A DNA stretch of 64,000 nt from Treponema sp. CETP13 (GTDB lineage: Bacteria; Spirochaetota; Spirochaetia; Treponematales; Treponemataceae). Location of the stretch: contig MLPZ01000011.1 in assembly GCA_001885315.1 (NCBI GenBank), positions 101,276-165,275 of the forward strand, written 5' to 3'. The notes below the pieces were generated by a model. The model was not told the origin of the DNA. It saw nothing but the letters and a program-made list of their open reading frames with translations, and did no database searches. Positions within the stretch are counted from its first letter, which is position 1, and every line of letters starts with the position of its first letter. Positions 46,762-55,370 of the stretch are shown here, one piece after another. The position numbers were made by a program, and so were the translations under genes.

Positions 46762-47730
46762 TCAGTCAGTAAACCTGACACAACAATCTTTAAGCATCGA
46801 TTCACCAGTAATAGGATATTCTTGCATAGGTAATAATTGAACAACGCTTTCAGGAAAAACTACTTTAACTTTTTCTCTCCATTCCTCTCGGTTTGTAGAA
46901 ATTGTTTTGTCTATATCTGCAGAATTTTTCCCGTTAGAAGTACTATTTCGCACATACATTCCAGATTTATTTATTATTATTCGATGAATTTTAAAACCAA
47001 GTTCTTCCATTTGTTTTTTTATAAGTTTACTTTCAGAAAGACTTAATTCATCTTCGTTCATTATTAACACAAACTCTGTTTTAGAATCATCTTGCAATTG
47101 TGCTTGAATTTTTTCATACCGTGCTTTCATAAATTGCAAACGCTGATATACAGAATCTTCTTCTAGAGTGCGTAAATTCTCTTTGCGAATTTTTTTTACA
47201 CCATTTGTTTTATCAACTATTTCTTGACGCATCTGTGCCAAAGAGTTAATCCAATGAAGATTTACTTGTGGAAGAGCCAAGGTTTTTAGAGTGAGAGCAG
47301 TTGGAGGGGTGTCAACAATTATTGCATCATATTTTTTCTTGTCTAAGCAGTCTTCTAATACGAGCAACGATGCATACTCTTCTGTTCCAGGAGCATATTT
47401 TAAAATAGAAAAATAATGTTCTAAATTTAATGATTGTTGATAGTGATATACATTTTTTAATGTATTTTGCACAGATTTTATATATTCTTTTGACTTTGCT
47501 TCTATATCCGACTCTGCTACATATAATGTACCAAATACTTTTTTTTCATTTTTACATAATTTACACTCAAAAATATCGTGCAAATTGTGTGCTGGATCCA
47601 TACTATTTAATAGCACTTTAGAATTTGTCGATAAAATTGATACAGCTTCTAGTGCTGAACAAGTTGACTTACCAACCCCGCCTTTTCCTAAAAAAATATG
47701 GACTTTTTGTTTTGCTACTTGATCGCTCAT
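46762..47730 (-). CDS. ArsA/Get3-type anion-pump-like ATPase
   Basis: 322 aa, one ATPase domain. Deviant Walker A GKGGVGKST (15-23), DPAHNLHDIF (switch-I-like), and the switch II region VDTPPTALTLKTLALP. Members either energise arsenite export or, as in Get3, handle membrane-protein clients. No ArsB, ArsR or ArsD is nearby; the operon instead has a four-helix membrane protein and a 103-residue conserved-looking protein upstream. The ATG at 47730 has GGAG nine bases before it; the TTG at 47745 lies within that ribosome site and is rejected. Arsenic function is therefore doubtful. Confidence 0.88.
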   Translation of the reverse strand: MSDQVAKQKVHIFLGKGGVGKSTCSALEAVSILSTNSKVLLNSMDPAHNLHDIFECKLCKNEKKVFGTLYVAESDIEAKSKEYIKSVQNTLKNVYHYQQSLNLEHYFSILKYAPGTEEYASLLVLEDCLDKKKYDAIIVDTPPTALTLKTLALPQVNLHWINSLAQMRQEIVDKTNGVKKIRKENLRTLEEDSVYQRLQFMKARYEKIQAQLQDDSKTEFVLIMNEDELSLSESKLIKKQMEELGFKIHRIIINKSGMYVRNSTSNGKNSADIDKTISTNREEWREKVKVVFPESVVQLLPMQEYPITGESMLKDCCVRFTD

Positions 47731-47731
47731 T

Positions 47732-48043
47732 TTATGGTTCTCCAATTATGCTTGCAATTTCACTTAAACCGTTCCCAGTTTGCGTCGCGCGTAATATCAT
47801 TCTTTCAAAATCATCTGTCATAAGTGGCAGTAATTCCATTGTCACCGATATAGGAGGGGATGGTAATCCAACAGCATCTCCAAAAATCATGAGTGTAAAC
47901 ATATGTTCCATTTCTCGAGCTTCGTATTCTATTTGATCAGTAGCTTTCTGCCGATTTGCTTCACCCAGCCCAAGAAAAAAACCAACTATCTCGTGTCCGA
48001 TGTGGCCTTGCCAAAAACGAGTCCATAGATTTTTTTTATTCAT
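47732..48043 (-). CDS. Small hypothetical protein partnered with the ArsA-type ATPase
   Basis: 103 aa, cytosolic; no family recognised. Helical, with an acidic EARE-MEH segment and LPSPPISVTMELLPLM in the middle. It is bracketed by the ATPase (one-base gap) and the membrane protein (8-base overlap), so the three are translationally coupled and probably form one complex. Possibly an adaptor between ATPase and membrane partner (inference). Confidence 0.65.
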   Translation of the reverse strand: MNKKNLWTRFWQGHIGHEIVGFFLGLGEANRQKATDQIEYEAREMEHMFTLMIFGDAVGLPSPPISVTMELLPLMTDDFERMILRATQTGNGLSEIASIIGEP

Positions 48044-48479
48044 TTTCTTTTACACCAAAAGAGATAAGTTCCATTTTAAATGTTTTTTTTGACGGCCATA
48101 TTGAATAAATACCATACAGAGCCATCAAAACTGATATATATAAAAAAGATTTATATATTAAAAAAATACAGGAAGCAATAGCCAAAACACTTCCTATCCA
48201 AACAGAGTACAATGATAAATCTTTCATTTTACAAAAGTCTGATTTGTTTAATCCTTTATTTTTTTGACGTTTTTGCCAATATCCAAGTCTAATAAGTATT
48301 GGAATACATACAGAAAAAATGGCAACACTTATAAAAAGTGTTACTGAAAGTTCCCATTCAGCACCAACACGGTTTGTTCCACCAAAATAGTAATAAGCTA
48401 ATACAGCGGTAATTGCAAATCCTATTACCACATAAAATAGTATAGTCTTTTGTCTTAAACTTGCAAAATATGTGTCCAT
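48036..48479 (-). CDS. Four-helix membrane protein, first gene of the ArsA-type operon
   Basis: 147 aa with four predicted membrane helices (TILFYVVIGFAITAVLAYYYF, split into two descriptions here; LSVTLFISVAIFSVCIPILI; LYSVWIGSVLAIASCIFLIY; ISVLMALYGIYSIW) and a basic loop between 2 and 3 (WQKRQKNKGLNK). No family recognised. A bidirectional-looking hairpin terminator just upstream separates it from cstA, so it needs its own promoter; none is obvious in the short gap. Confidence 0.65.
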   Translation of the reverse strand: MDTYFASLRQKTILFYVVIGFAITAVLAYYYFGGTNRVGAEWELSVTLFISVAIFSVCIPILIRLGYWQKRQKNKGLNKSDFCKMKDLSLYSVWIGSVLAIASCIFLIYKSFLYISVLMALYGIYSIWPSKKTFKMELISFGVKENE

Positions 48480-48493
48480 TAAAGATCCTTCAG

Positions 48494-48523
48494 AAAAAAT
48501 CCTAGCTACTGCTAGGATTTTTT
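48494..48523 (-). terminator. Rho-independent terminator after cstA
   Basis: 13-bp stem aaaaaatcctagc / gctaggatttttt around the loop tact. On the minus strand the stem ends in a T6 run; it lies 60 bases past the cstA stop. Confidence 0.85.
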
Positions 48524-48582
48524 CTAGTACATTTACAGTTAAGCTATAAATGTTTAATCTACTATTTCTAGTAATCTAAATG

Positions 48583-50319
48583 TTATGCGATTGTTTCTTT
48601 ACGAGCTTTTGCCATAGCCTGAAGAGATGCAATTGCAATAAATACGGCTATAATAATGATAACAATATTTACAACTCCTAAAAGAACATTTCCACCAGTA
48701 ACATATGACATTTCATTTGAAACAAGAGCCCAAATAGTCATAACAAACATAAATAATGCTGGAAGGAAAGTTGCCAAGTATTTTTTACCACCACGTTTTT
48801 TAAGATATACAGAAGCAGCAAATAATGCTAATGCAGCAAGAGTTTGGTTATTTGCACCAAACAATGGCCATAGAACTGTAGCACCAACAGCTGTTATTTT
48901 ACCGTCTGCTGTTAATCCACCAGAGAATGCTAACAAAGCAGCTGTTATTAATGCAATTGCAGTAGCACCATATTTATTTGTATACCAATGAGCTGTATCA
49001 CCACCAACTCGTTTAGAAGATCCAAGAAGCTCTTGAATAACATATCGTTGTAAACGTGTTGTTGTATCAAGTGAAGTTCCTGCAAATGATGCAACAAAAA
49101 CACCCATGATGATTAATGCAATTGATTTTGGAATAAATAGATAAGTTACGATATTAGCAGAGCCATCTATAAAGGCAGTTGTAGGAGCAACATGTCCCCA
49201 TTTTGAATATGTTTCTGCCCAAACAGCAGTTGTATTCATATCACCATCGCGAGCAGCAAGGCCAAGACCAGCACAACATGCAATTATAACAAGAACTGCT
49301 AATGCACCTTCTGTAAGCATAGAACCATATCCAACAAATAATGCATCTTCTTCTTTAGCAATCTGTTTAGAAGTTGTTCCAGAAGCAACAACAGAATGGA
49401 ATCCAGAAATAGCACCACACGCAATAGTAATAAATAAGAATGGCCATAAACTAGGGGCTGCAGCTGGAGTTGCATCAACAACAGGAGCTGAAATTGTCAT
49501 TCCTCCACCAAATCCGGCAACAATAACACCTAAAATAAGAAGTCCCATTGCAACAAAGAGTTCCCACGCGTTCATATAGTCACGAGGTTGCAAAAGTGTC
49601 GTTACTGGTAATGTAGATGCAATAAAAGCATATATAAACAATATAATTGTCCAAACTGCAATATTGTCAAAAATACCAATACCACCAACATTAATAGGTA
49701 TCCAATGACCTATAACAACAGTTGCGTACATTGCAAAAACTGCCCAAAATGTACCTGTAACTGTTTTTACGCCTTTTTTGTAAAGTGCCCAACCTAAAAC
49801 AATTGCTATAGGAATTTCTATCCAAAATGGGAATACTGATTCTGGATACTGTGCAAATACAGCTGCCATAACTTTTCCAAGAATAGCAATAAACAGCCAT
49901 AATTCAATAAAAACAATCAAAAAGAATGCAATACGAATTTTTTTACCTACAATCTCTGTAGCAACTTCAGAAATTGATTTACCTTGATTTCTTAAGGAAA
50001 GAACTAGTGCAGAAAAATCCTGAACTGCACCCATTACAATAGAACCTACAAAAACCCAAATAAGTGCCGGTAACCACCCCCAGATAACTGCTATAGCAGG
50101 TCCAACAATTGGACCTGTACCAGCTATCGAAGTAAAATGGTGCCCAAAAATAATTCCTTTTTTAGTTGGAACATAGTCTACACCATCCTCAAATTCTACC
50201 GACGGGGTTTTGTTAGCATTACTAAGCTCAAAGATCTTATTGCCAATAAACTTACCATACAGCTGGTATGCAATGATGTAGCCCACAAAGGCTAAAACCA
50301 TAATCAAAACGGAACCCAT
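48583..50319 (-). CDS. cstA: Carbon starvation protein A (peptide/pyruvate transporter family)
   Basis: 578 aa, about 15-16 membrane helices. Strong CstA signatures: VPTKKGIIFGHHFTSIAG, GPIVGPAIAVIWGWLPALIWV, GFHSVVASGTTSKQ, ASFAGTSLDTTTRLQRY and LWPLFGANNQTLAALAL. Family members import peptides or pyruvate when carbon is short. Strong ribosome site (AGGAGGGAACGT) and promoter at 50355-50384. The length is that of the short CstA form. Confidence 0.95.
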   Translation of the reverse strand: MGSVLIMVLAFVGYIIAYQLYGKFIGNKIFELSNANKTPSVEFEDGVDYVPTKKGIIFGHHFTSIAGTGPIVGPAIAVIWGWLPALIWVFVGSIVMGAVQDFSALVLSLRNQGKSISEVATEIVGKKIRIAFFLIVFIELWLFIAILGKVMAAVFAQYPESVFPFWIEIPIAIVLGWALYKKGVKTVTGTFWAVFAMYATVVIGHWIPINVGGIGIFDNIAVWTIILFIYAFIASTLPVTTLLQPRDYMNAWELFVAMGLLILGVIVAGFGGGMTISAPVVDATPAAAPSLWPFLFITIACGAISGFHSVVASGTTSKQIAKEEDALFVGYGSMLTEGALAVLVIIACCAGLGLAARDGDMNTTAVWAETYSKWGHVAPTTAFIDGSANIVTYLFIPKSIALIIMGVFVASFAGTSLDTTTRLQRYVIQELLGSSKRVGGDTAHWYTNKYGATAIALITAALLAFSGGLTADGKITAVGATVLWPLFGANNQTLAALALFAASVYLKKRGGKKYLATFLPALFMFVMTIWALVSNEMSYVTGGNVLLGVVNIVIIIIAVFIAIASLQAMAKARKETIA

Positions 50320-50354
50320 ACGTTCCCTCCTTTTAAAAATGTTTATATATTTAT

Positions 50355-50384
50355 ATACTACACCCCTATTTTATAATTTGTCAA
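50355..50384 (-). promoter_or_regulatory. sigma70-type promoter for cstA
   Basis: Minus strand consensus -35 TTGACA (50379-50384), 18-base spacer, TAGTAT (50355-50360), 35 bases before the cstA ATG. Confidence 0.5.
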
Positions 50385-50447
50385 AAATAATACTAATTTA
50401 ATTCTTCATGCTTGTAATTTATCCTTGTTTAAACATATATTAGAGTT

Positions 50448-51248
50448 ATGAAATCTTTTCTAACTAATTATCTTTTGTATTTATATATTTATTCCTTTGT
50501 CGGTTGGGTTTATGAGTCAACATTTGTATCTATACAATCAAAACATTTGGTTAATAGAGGTTTTATGCACGGGCCATTTTTACCAATTTATGGTTCTGGT
50601 GCCATTCTTATTCTTTTTATCAATCATCTTTCTAATGGTGTTATTTGGAAATCATTTATTTTTTCAATTATTGTTTGCACTATTATGGAACTATGTACTG
50701 GCCTAACAATGGAAAAACTATTTAAAGTTCGTTACTGGGATTATCGAAACATTCCTGGTAACATAAAAGGCTATGTAGCCCCAACGGTTTCTTTATTTTG
50801 GGGTATTTTATCAATGTCGCTTAATTTATTTATTCATCCATGGGTATCGTCCTTACTTACTTATGTTCCTTTTGATGTTCTAGAAACAATAACCTATGCA
50901 TTAACTATTTGTATTGCGGTTGACTTTACATTATCATTCATTGAATCTATGGATCTTAGACGAACACTCGAAGAAATTGCAAGCAAAAATAAAGAAATAC
51001 AAAAAATAAAAGAAACCCTTACAGAAAAAAAACAATCTTTATCAGACAATATTATTAGCTTAAAAGATTATTCTAAATTATTGCAAATTGAAACTAAAAA
51101 TTTGCTGAATCACAAACTTACCGAAATAAGTAAAAACAACCCAATTAGATCAAAGCATGCCTTAAATGTTTTACGTCGTAACCCAGCTGTTATTTCTATT
51201 AAATATGTCGAAGAATTAAAGGAATTTCTTAAACATGGTAAGCGTTAA
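50448..51248 (+). CDS. CmpB-like putative ABC-transporter-type membrane protein (PF06541-like)
   Basis: 266 aa. Five or so N-terminal membrane helices with YIYSFVGWVYESTFVSI, NRGFMHGPFLPIYGSGA, ELCTGLTMEKLF and RYWDYRNIPGNIKGYV, the hallmark order of the PF06541 family annotated as putative ABC transporter permease. From about 170 on, a charged helical tail (EEIASKNKEIQKIKETL) is likely coiled coil. No ABC ATPase is adjacent, so transport is unproven. Divergent from cstA. Confidence 0.82.
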   Translation: MKSFLTNYLLYLYIYSFVGWVYESTFVSIQSKHLVNRGFMHGPFLPIYGSGAILILFINHLSNGVIWKSFIFSIIVCTIMELCTGLTMEKLFKVRYWDYRNIPGNIKGYVAPTVSLFWGILSMSLNLFIHPWVSSLLTYVPFDVLETITYALTICIAVDFTLSFIESMDLRRTLEEIASKNKEIQKIKETLTEKKQSLSDNIISLKDYSKLLQIETKNLLNHKLTEISKNNPIRSKHALNVLRRNPAVISIKYVEELKEFLKHGKR

Positions 51249-51250
51249 AT

Positions 51251-51279
51251 ATTGCAATCTTTGCTTATATTCTATACAA
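51251..51279 (+). promoter_or_regulatory. sigma70-type promoter for the phosphofructokinase gene
   Basis: TTGCAA (51251-51256), 17-base spacer, TACAAT (51274-51279), 25 bases before the ATG, followed by an AGGAG ribosome site. Confidence 0.65.
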
Positions 51280-51303
51280 TTTTATCTATTATAGGAGTTT
51301 TTC

Positions 51304-52674
51304 ATGAAAGGTCTTTTTAATTTTAACATCGAAGAGCTTGGTCCTCGTAAAGTTGAATCTCCAATAAAACTTTCAACTACTCATGGTGACTTTGTTGCTA
51401 ATTATGTAAATGATGACGATTTTATTCGTTATAACCTTGATATTTATGGTGATATTTTAGAAACAGAAGCAGAGGCATATCTAAAAAACAATATTGAAAA
51501 AGCCGGTCCCCGCGAAAAGCTTTATTTTAACCCGTCTCATGTAAATGCAGGTATTGTTACTTGTGGAGGCTTGTGCCCTGGTATAAATGACGTTATTCGT
51601 GCCGTTGTACGTTGTCTATGGAATCGGTATGGAGTTCGTCGAATTCGTGGCATTAGATTCGGTTTTAAAGGTTTGCTTCCTGAATATAATTATGAAACTA
51701 TAGATTTACGCCCTGACTTGGTAGATGATATTCACAAAATTGGAGGTTCTTTTTTAGGAACTAGTCGAGGTGGTGGAAATCGAGTTACCGAAATTGCTGA
51801 CACCGTTGAATCTTTAAATATGAATATGCTTTTTATTGTTGGTGGAGACGGAACACAAAGAGGAGCAATAGAAGTTGCCGAAGAATTTGAAAAACGCAAA
51901 CTTAAAATATGTGTCGTTGGAATCCCAAAAACAGTTGATAATGATCTTCTGTTCATAGATCGCTCCTTTGGATTTGATACCGCTGTAGAAAAAGCCACAG
52001 AGGCTGTTTCTGCAGCTCATATGGAAGCGCATTCTCATATTAATGGAATTGGTCTCATAAAGTTAATGGGACGTGAGAGCGGCTTTATAGCAACTGCTAC
52101 AGCTCTTGCAAGTCACGAAGCTAACTTTTGTTTAATACCAGAAGTTCCTTTTGAATTAAACGGCGAAGCTGGTTTTTTACATTCACTAGAACAAAGAATA
52201 AAAAACCGCCAACATGCTGTTGTAATTATTGCAGAAGGTGCTGGACAAGAATTACTACAAGCAACAAATAAAAAAGACCAGTCTGGTAATAGACGACTTT
52301 CAGATATTGGAGTTTATCTAAAAGATAAAATAACTGAATATTTTGCTAACCAAAAGATTCACATTAATCTTAAATATATCGATCCAAGTTATCAAATTAG
52401 GTCAGCTCCGGCTACTCCTACCGATTCTATCTATTGCGAACGACTTGGCAACAATGCTGTTCATGCAGCCATGGCTGGTAAAACAAAGCTGGTTATAGGT
52501 TTAGTTCATGGACGATACGTTCATATACCTACAAAGCTTGTTATAAAAGAGCGTAATAGAGTAAACCCAGAAGGCACGCTTTGGAGAGACGCAATAGATG
52601 CAACAGGTCAACCAATTTTTATGGTTAACGATCGAGAAGCCATTCTTACAAAATATCGTGCAAAGCAATTATAA
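51304..52674 (+). CDS. 6-phosphofructokinase, glycine/lysine subtype (donor uncertain)
   Basis: 456 aa glycolytic phosphofructokinase. Motifs: [23 protein letters not shown] (180-188), [12 protein letters not shown] (206-217) and [14 protein letters not shown]. PPi-using enzymes normally have Asp in place of the second-to-last Gly of GGDG and Lys in PKT; ATP enzymes have Gly at both. Here it is Gly + Lys, the mixed pattern of the spirochaete/trypanosome branch, where ATP is the reported donor in trypanosomes. I therefore do not assign ATP or PPi. Own promoter, convergent with the RNase gene across a hairpin terminator. Confidence 0.93.
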   Translation: MKGLFNFNIEELGPRKVESPIKLSTTHGDFVANYVNDDDFIRYNLDIYGDILETEAEAYLKNNIEKAGPREKLYFNPSHVNAGIVTCGGLCPGINDVIRAVVRCLWNRYGVRRIRGIRFGFKGLLPEYNYETIDLRPDLVDDIHKIGGSFLGTSRGGGNRVTEIADTVESLNMNMLFIVGGDGTQRGAIEVAEEFEKRKLKICVVGIPKTVDNDLLFIDRSFGFDTAVEKATEAVSAAHMEAHSHINGIGLIKLMGRESGFIATATALASHEANFCLIPEVPFELNGEAGFLHSLEQRIKNRQHAVVIIAEGAGQELLQATNKKDQSGNRRLSDIGVYLKDKITEYFANQKIHINLKYIDPSYQIRSAPATPTDSIYCERLGNNAVHAAMAGKTKLVIGLVHGRYVHIPTKLVIKERNRVNPEGTLWRDAIDATGQPIFMVNDREAILTKYRAKQL

Positions 52675-52688
52675 AAATAAAAAAAATT

Positions 52689-52715
52689 AAAGGCGATGTA
52701 ATTTACATCGCCTTT
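52689..52715. terminator. Bidirectional terminator between phosphofructokinase and MBL RNase
   Basis: Near-perfect inverted repeat aaaggcgatgta / tacatcgccttt, loop of a few bases, with A-rich flank on the left and T-run on the right. It can stop both convergent transcripts. Confidence 0.85.
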
Positions 52716-52732
52716 CTAATACTCGTAGCAAT

Positions 52733-54169
52733 TTACAAGAGAGGATATGTTTTTTTATATTCCACAACCGTTACATGTTTATAATCGTGTTCCCATAAAT
52801 ACTGTGTAAAATACTGCTGTGCTTCGGGTTCGCCATGAACCATAAATATGTTTTTTAGTTTAGAGGTATCGATAGCATCAAGCCATTTTGTCATTTCTGT
52901 ATAATCTGCATGAGCACTAAAAGCATTAATAGTACTTATTTTTGCTTTTACTTTATACCAATCTCCAAAAATTCGAACATCACTTTCTCCATCACGAAGA
53001 CGGCGCCCTAATGTGTTTTCTGCCATGTATCCTACTATAAGAACTGTGTTATTAGAATTCTGTATATTATTTGCTATATGATGAACGACTCTTCCAAACT
53101 CGCACATACCATCAGCACTAATAATAATCATTGGACCTTCTTTTTCATTTAGGCTTTTAGATTCTTCGACACTAGCTATAAATGATAGAGCATTAAAACC
53201 AAATGGATTTTTATGATGATCTAAAAATGCATTTCGAGTTTCTTCATCATAGCATTCCTGATGAACCCTAAAAATACTAGTTGCATTTGTTGCCATAGGA
53301 GAATCTACATAAATTGGAATATTGGGGAGTCTCCCTTTATCAACAAGTAAATGCAAGTAATACAAAATCTCTTGTGTTCTTTCTATTGCAAAAGCAGGAA
53401 TAATTACCTTTCCTTTGTGATCAATTGCGTGTTGAGCCGCTTTGCGTAAATCTTCTATTGCAACAGCAGTTTCTTCATGTTTGCGATTACCGTAGGTACT
53501 CTCCATAATTATATAATCAGGAGCAGGAATATTAATTGCTGGATCACGAACAATCGCTTTTCCTGTTCGCCCTATATCACCTGTATATAAAATTCGTACA
53601 TCTCGGCTCCCTGTTTCGTCTTTTTCTTTTTTTGCATCTACAATTGTGACAAGAACCATCGCAGAACCTAAAATATGACCGGCATCAAAAAATTCTATTT
53701 TTACATTGGGTCCAATAAACATTTCACGATTATACGATACCGTTACAAATTGACTAGTAGCTTGCACTACATCATTTTCATCATATAAAGGTTTCCAATC
53801 AAAAGTTTCGTTTTTCTTTTTTGATTGTTTTTGCCAATACTGAGCATCTCGAGCTTGAATATGTGCACTATCCATCATGACAAGATTTGCTAAATCACGA
53901 GTTGCTGGGGTTGTATAAATATTTTTTTTAAAGCCTTTTTGTGTCAGAACAGGAATAAGACCACAATGATCATAATGACCATGTGTTAAAATAACAGCTT
54001 CAATATCTTTAGCAGGATAATCAAATTGTCTATTTTTTTGGTCTGCTTCTTTACGTCTACCTTGAAATGCACCACAATCCACTAAATATGTTTTACCATC
54101 GACTTCAAAAACATGTTTTGATCCAGTAACTTCTTGGGCTGCTCCTAATGAATATAATGTTACGCTCAT
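52733..54169 (-). CDS. Metallo-beta-lactamase-fold RNase with beta-CASP domain (YSH1/CPSF-type)
   Basis: 478 aa. Metal site LTHGHYDHCGLIP (HGHYDH at 63-68), DAGHILGSAMV, YTGDIGR, MESTYGNRKHE, then the beta-CASP insert with VIIPAFAIERTQEILYYL, VDSPMA, and IIISADGMCEFGRVVHHIAN, and the terminal INAFSAHADYTEM and MVHGEPEAQ segments. Such proteins process RNA. Several prokaryotes carry them besides RNase J. No partner gene is adjacent. Confidence 0.93.
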   Translation of the reverse strand: MSVTLYSLGAAQEVTGSKHVFEVDGKTYLVDCGAFQGRRKEADQKNRQFDYPAKDIEAVILTHGHYDHCGLIPVLTQKGFKKNIYTTPATRDLANLVMMDSAHIQARDAQYWQKQSKKKNETFDWKPLYDENDVVQATSQFVTVSYNREMFIGPNVKIEFFDAGHILGSAMVLVTIVDAKKEKDETGSRDVRILYTGDIGRTGKAIVRDPAINIPAPDYIIMESTYGNRKHEETAVAIEDLRKAAQHAIDHKGKVIIPAFAIERTQEILYYLHLLVDKGRLPNIPIYVDSPMATNATSIFRVHQECYDEETRNAFLDHHKNPFGFNALSFIASVEESKSLNEKEGPMIIISADGMCEFGRVVHHIANNIQNSNNTVLIVGYMAENTLGRRLRDGESDVRIFGDWYKVKAKISTINAFSAHADYTEMTKWLDAIDTSKLKNIFMVHGEPEAQQYFTQYLWEHDYKHVTVVEYKKTYPLL

Positions 54170-54242
54170 ATGCCTACCTTTATAGTAATTATTTTTAATT
54201 TATTTTACGCCTACTTTTATGAAATAGCAAATAAAAACACAC

Positions 54243-54271
54243 TTTCGATTTTTCTATTTATAGAGTATAAT
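54243..54271 (+). promoter_or_regulatory. sigma70-type promoter for the DUF2804 gene
   Basis: TTTCGA (54243-54248), 17-base spacer, consensus TATAAT (54266-54271); the GTG start at 54297 has AGGA seven bases upstream. Confidence 0.55.
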
Positions 54272-54296
54272 TATAAAAAATATAGTAGGATAAAAC

Positions 54297-55355
54297 GTGT
54301 ATAGTAGAGAAATAAAAAAAACTCTTGAATCTGTCTTAAAAAGAGGAGTTCCTCAATTTGGAACTTATGCAACCCCTCCAAGAGTTATAGATGTTCATAC
54401 TCTAAAACAACCTTATAATCTTATGCCACTTCCTAGGTTTATTACTAACAAGCGTATACGTGGCAATATTGAGTATTTTTTTAGTACAGATACATACATT
54501 GGAACAATAGACATTCTAGATTCAAATTGGTTTTGTTTTACAGAAACTAATTTTTGGGAGCATGCCACAGGTAAAAAACTTTCTTATAGATGTTTTTTAC
54601 CATTACGGCACATCGTACCACATCATTTGGATAATAGCGTTTGTGTTACGTTTCGTAAAAATCGCTATTTTAGAATGTCTTGGGATCACATAAAAAAAAC
54701 TTTTTCTTTTGTTTTCCATTTCGAAAACGATGCTGCTCGCCCCGAAGTTGCCGGAGTTTTTAATTCTAGTAGTGATGAAGATTGGGGTTTGCTCACTTCG
54801 ATTACACCATATCCTTTAAAAAACAGATGTTCTGTAGCTCATGTTTCTGCAATGCCAATAAAAGGATCTATCTCAACCTCTACAACTAAAAATTCTCCTT
54901 CGGCATCGGATGCAGGAGGGATGGGATTATTTTCTATGCGGTGGTCATTTTGTAGTCATCGCACAAAAGACTACTCTTTGACAGGGTTTGGGGACTGGAA
55001 TGGGAAACGCGTTGTTTTTAAAATTTATACCACTTCGCAAGATCCTATAAATACAAGCATTTATAATGAAAACGTTCTGTTTGTTGATGGAGAAGCTACC
55101 CCTTTACCTCCAATTAGAATTACTCAGCCAAAAGGAATTTTAGGAACTTGGGTTGTCCAGGATATAGAAAGCATGGTAGACCTTGCGTTTCACCCAATTA
55201 GCGATACAAAGCGTACGGTTAGTGCTTTAATAATGCATACAGAATATCATACAATGTTTGGAAAATGTGATGGGAATATCCGTACAAAAGAAGGCTATGA
55301 GATTCCCTTAAAGAAATTTTTTGTTATCGCAAAAAAACATACTTTAAGATTATAG
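54297..55355 (+). CDS. DUF2804 family protein
   Basis: 352 aa, GTG start. Contains the DUF2804 pattern: a compact N-terminal part (YNLMPLPRFITNKRIRGNIEYF), beta-rich middle (FCFTETNFWEHATGKKLSYRC), a GMGLFSMRWSFCSHR segment and WNGKRVVFKIY followed by VLFVDGEATPLPPIRI. The family is related to lipocalin-like/hydroxyneurosporene-synthase-like beta folds, and no enzymatic role is established. Cytosolic by sequence. The next gene follows after 15 bases. Confidence 0.75.
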   Translation: MYSREIKKTLESVLKRGVPQFGTYATPPRVIDVHTLKQPYNLMPLPRFITNKRIRGNIEYFFSTDTYIGTIDILDSNWFCFTETNFWEHATGKKLSYRCFLPLRHIVPHHLDNSVCVTFRKNRYFRMSWDHIKKTFSFVFHFENDAARPEVAGVFNSSSDEDWGLLTSITPYPLKNRCSVAHVSAMPIKGSISTSTTKNSPSASDAGGMGLFSMRWSFCSHRTKDYSLTGFGDWNGKRVVFKIYTTSQDPINTSIYNENVLFVDGEATPLPPIRITQPKGILGTWVVQDIESMVDLAFHPISDTKRTVSALIMHTEYHTMFGKCDGNIRTKEGYEIPLKKFFVIAKKHTLRL

Positions 55356-55370
55356 AGGTTACAAAGTAGT

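Noticed and set aside
46762..48479. Arsenic resistance operon
   Set aside because: Only the ATPase fold fits; no ArsB, ArsR, ArsC or ArsD is present and the partners are unknown proteins.
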